Of a stretch of 21,270 nt of DNA, positions 18,481 to 21,270 are shown in pieces; within the stretch, counting starts at the first letter, position 1, and each line of letters starts with the position of its first letter. The stretch is from positions 1 through 21,270 of the forward strand of contig WTXD01000177.1 of NCBI GenBank assembly GCA_022496205.1. The letters are read 5' to 3'. Origin of the DNA: Gloeopeniophorella convolvens (Eukaryota > Basidiomycota > Agaricomycetes > Russulales). Made by a program: the position numbers and the translations under genes. Under the pieces are notes generated by a model. That model saw nothing but the letters and a program-made list of their open reading frames with translations. It searched no databases and was not told the origin of the DNA.

Positions 18481-20739
18481 AACTCTGCAAAGGGAGATCT
18501 CTCGATTGCCATTCTCGAAACCCCGGGCGGGAAAGATTACTGAGCAGCTCTGTCACGCACTCCGTCCGCGTCACTCCATGTCACACCCCCTACTATGTAT
18601 CACTCATACTCTACAGTGACCGAACCTCCCGAGCTCCCTCGTCCGAGTCGCCTGCTGCCCACCGGCTACTACATACATAATCAACTTCTGCTGCCCGTAC
18701 GAACGCTGAAGGCTCCTCCACACCCCGCGTTTCGCCGCTGCGCCCGTGTCAACCCGCCCTCGTCAGCCCTGCCTCTTCAATAAGCACCCGGATTTGCTTA
18801 CACCATCACCCCAGTGTCATGCGCCCTCCTCCGCTCCCGTGGCGGACCAGCTACACCATCCCACCCCGCACCCATCGGACACATCTGCTCATGCATTCCA
18901 TGGACACCCTTACACCCTCAATAATCTCTGTTCTCGTCACCCGCGCTCGCTTCCCAGCGTAATAAGCAGCGAGCCTAACTTACATGTCATAAGCGCCCCT
19001 CTCGCTCCCAAGCTGACCTCCTCAAATCCGTGCTCGTGCTCCTCGGCCTCGAGTGGACGCACCAGAACACGTACTCTCATTCTGCCCGTCTGAATCACAA
19101 AGAATCCGGCCGCAGCACGCGTGCCGCGCATATATCCGACCGCACTCGGATATCCATTGAAGACTCGCAGTGCGGCCTTCCGCGGCCTTGCCCTACGCGT
19201 CACGCCCCAGTAACTTTGGCAGACCGTGGGCCGCGTGGCCGACAGCACCGCGCCCTCGAGCGTCCGCTCCGCCCACACGCTGTTCCGGCGCCCATCTACC
19301 TGTATTACTTGCGCTTCCACCGTCCTGGCGCCCCTGCGTGTGAACGAACGCGCAGGATCCCCGCCCGTCCCCCAGTGCCTTACGCAACGCGCGAAATCAC
19401 GGGTCTGCCGCTGCGCCCCTTCATCACCCCGCGAACCTTCACGCGCGGCGTGCCGTCGCCCTCCCGGTGCTGCGTTACTCGCAGGCAACTCGAACGCCCA
19501 CCTGCGCCTCGGGGATATGCCCGTGCGCATGCCCGAGGCAGGGCGTCGCGTAGCCTCCCTCCAATCTTGCCCTCATGATCGTTTGGCGGGGCTGTCGCGC
19601 TACGGCTACGTCATGCATCATGCCCCGCAGGAGGTGGCGGGGTGTACTTAGTGTTACTCACGTTCATGTTATCTGCTGCTCTACGGCACGCGTGTGCCTT
19701 GGGAGCGTGATCGCGTCATCGTTCCCGGGTCCAATGGCTCGCCAGCGCGCGATGTTGGGCAATTGCTACGATATGTATCGGGCGCGACACTGCGCGCGTC
19801 TTTACACGTCGTTTACATCACTTGCCTCGACTCCGCCCGCGTAGAGCGCTAGAATGACTTGCTAGCGGCTTGCAATTGGCGCCCCCAGCGCAGCGAATCA
19901 GCACGTCCGATTTCCCACCAGACCCGGGCGAACAGCTATTATGCGTCGTCTACGAGTAGATTGTACATGTAAAGAGAAAGAAAGCGAAACTCCTACGCCA
20001 GCCAGCACACGCGCGACTCTACCTCGCGTCGCCTACACGAGAACGTGCGCCTCGGCGTAAGAGGGGACCCAATCGGCCGGGTCACGCGAGGCAAAGCAAG
20101 CAGGCAGATCTGATATCTTGGGGCGAGGCGATCAGGGGGAGAACGAGTTGAAACACGACAACGCGTGGGCTGGGCGAGGCTAGGCGGCGCAGGCGGAGGG
20201 AAAGAGCGACCAGCTCAACCAGCGCACCGCGAGACTGCTTCCGCGTGCCGATCGGCTGACCCCCTCGGAAGCCCGCGTCCACCTGCGCCCAGTGCCTGCG
20301 CGACATCTGTCAGCGCGGCGGCGCGCTGTCTGCTGCCCTAAGTGCTCGGGTGGGCGCCGGGGTCGAGGCCGAAGTCGAGGTGGAAGGTAGACGGGAGGCC
20401 TGAGGAGATCGACACGGCGGGGCAGGGCGGGGCCGCAGGCCCCTTGAAGCCTGGTGGTGATCGGGACACGGCAGGGCACGGCCGCTCGCAATGCGATTTG
20501 TCATGAGCGGGTCGAGGGCGCGGTGGAGCGGACGGAAAGCCTGCAGGAGCACTGCTGGACCATGGTAATGATGGATGGCTGTGCTCCCTCGCGGCTGGGC
20601 GCGGACGCGGAGGTTGGTTGGTCTACATTCCGCGCGGCGTGCGTTGAGCCTAGTGATTGCTGCATCCAAGCCGCTTAGCTCGCGACGCCTCGTGCATCAC
20701 GCCTGGCGCAGAGTCCCTCGGCCGCTGTTGCCGCTATAC
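18481..20739. other. 2.2 kb region without a supportable gene
   Basis: Several long frames exist on both strands, as expected in GC-rich DNA, but none shows a family motif, convincing splice pattern or domain. The longest is a minus-strand frame at 18937-19530 (197 aa), followed by overlapping plus-strand frames at 19030-19578 and 19226-19651. The 18481-19000 part is C/T-rich and resembles promoter or UTR sequence. I cannot exclude a degraded or fast-evolving gene on the minus strand between 18950 and 19650. Confidence 0.45.
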
Positions 20740-21270
20740 ATGACAAGTTTAGAACATCAGCTACGGCATAGTGAGACAGGGAAAGCCGTCGGAAAGAAAC
20801 TTCAGTTCTGGCTTGAAAAGGCGAGCTTCTATACATCCGACGGCAAGACCCTGTTGTCGTTGCATGAGGATCCCAGGTATGTCCAATCTTCGCTCCCCCT
20901 GTCTGACGAGCCGTTGAGCAACCTCGATGAAGGGACGCCATACGCTTCCATGCGCACCGGATGCAGTTGAGAATGGTGAGACTGCACTCCGTAACTGGTC
21001 GTAGATCCTGTCAATCTACTACAGCCTGGTATTCGAGACACAGGTCTACAAGGCAGAAGAGGCGTGGTCGTCACGGGAGCTACAGGGGGTCATGAATAAT
21101 GGCCTTACATGGAAGATCTGGTCGTTGCTGTACAATTCTCGATCCATCATGCCAGCAGGCGGCCACGAATCGTAGAGGCATGCATGGGAACTGATTCGCT
21201 CGTTTGATACGTTCCGAACCCTGCAACATTGGGTAATGCTCGCTGTGCTTATTCAGCCGGGCGGAGAGGT
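20740..21270 (+). CDS. Unrecognised gene, 5' part, possibly broken
   Basis: A frame from the ATG at 20740 encodes about 45 residues that look like real protein (MTSLEHQLRHSETGKAV, then KKLQFWLEKASFYTSDGK and LLSLHEDPR). It ends at a strong donor, GTATGT, at 20877. A second protein-like stretch starts at 21005 after GTCGTAG and includes YYSLVFETQVYKAEEAW, NNGLTWKIWSLLYNSR and SIMPAGGHES. It meets an in-frame TAG at 21173, then continues open as HAWELIRSFDTFRTLQHW and VMLAVLIQPGGE to the window edge. Joining the two by the obvious sites leaves them out of phase by one. Either exons are missed or the gene is decaying. I do not recognise the family; the rest lies outside the window. Confidence 0.5.

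Noticed and set aside
19030..19651. Plus-strand frames of 182 and 141 aa
   Set aside because: They overlap each other in different frames, have skewed Arg/Pro composition and no motifs; probably chance frames in GC-rich DNA.
20082..20669. Minus-strand frames of 74-119 aa, including a stretch reading LPSTFHLDFGLDPGAHPST
   Set aside because: The protein-like phrase is short, has no open frame or splice sites connecting it to a longer product, and no family was recognised.

Overview
The window looks like a nuclear contig from a wood-decay type agaricomycete (Basidiomycota, probably Polyporales). It is GC-rich and its genes are split by many 50-120 nt GT-AG introns. It carries a secreted GH43/CBM35 exo-beta-1,3-galactanase of the Phanerochaete type, a cytochrome P450 relic and an expanded-family NTPase-nuclease gene. 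No bacterial, viral or organellar genes, and no tRNA or rRNA, were recognised. All gene models are hand-made from splice signals, reading phase and remembered family sequences; no search was run.

Layout: (1) 1-1595, minus strand: GH43 galactanase, 5' part complete, running off the left edge inside its CBM35 domain. (2) 2360-5708, plus strand: seven-exon gene of about 1008 aa with a nuclear localisation signal, a P-loop NTPase and a PD-(D/E)XK nuclease domain, the architecture of eukaryotic RHS/Crinkler-related proteins. (3) 6676-6906, minus: truncated copy of the 3' end of a C2-domain gene. (4) about 7190-8040, minus: decayed C-terminal half of a cytochrome P450. (5) 8420-11786, plus: second NTPase-nuclease gene, about 1015 aa, with the same seven-exon structure. 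(6) 12561-15061, minus: C2-domain, Q/P-rich protein resembling the Inn1/Fic1 cytokinesis proteins, with one apparent 1-base frameshift. (7) 15488-16493, minus: six-TM Frag1/DRAM/Sfk1 family protein. (8) 17100-18329, minus: DsbA/FrnE-like thioredoxin-fold protein with a CPWC site. (9) 18481-20739: 2.2 kb without a gene I can support. (10) 20740-21270, plus: start of an unrecognised, possibly broken gene.

The dominant structure is a segmental duplication. About 2309-6906 and about 8366-12805 are homologous from just upstream of the NTPase-nuclease start codon, through the gene and its 3' flank, into the 3' end of the convergent C2 gene. In unit 2 the C2 gene is full length; in unit 1 it stops after about 230 bp. 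Unit 1 is therefore probably the derived copy and the breakpoint lies inside the C2 gene. Both NTPase-nuclease copies keep an open frame, all splice sites and the key motif residues, so both look functional; the passengers of the event have decayed. This intact pair is the most interesting content. The rest is ordinary, apart from a set of small indels in the GH43 and C2 genes that are either sequence errors or early decay.
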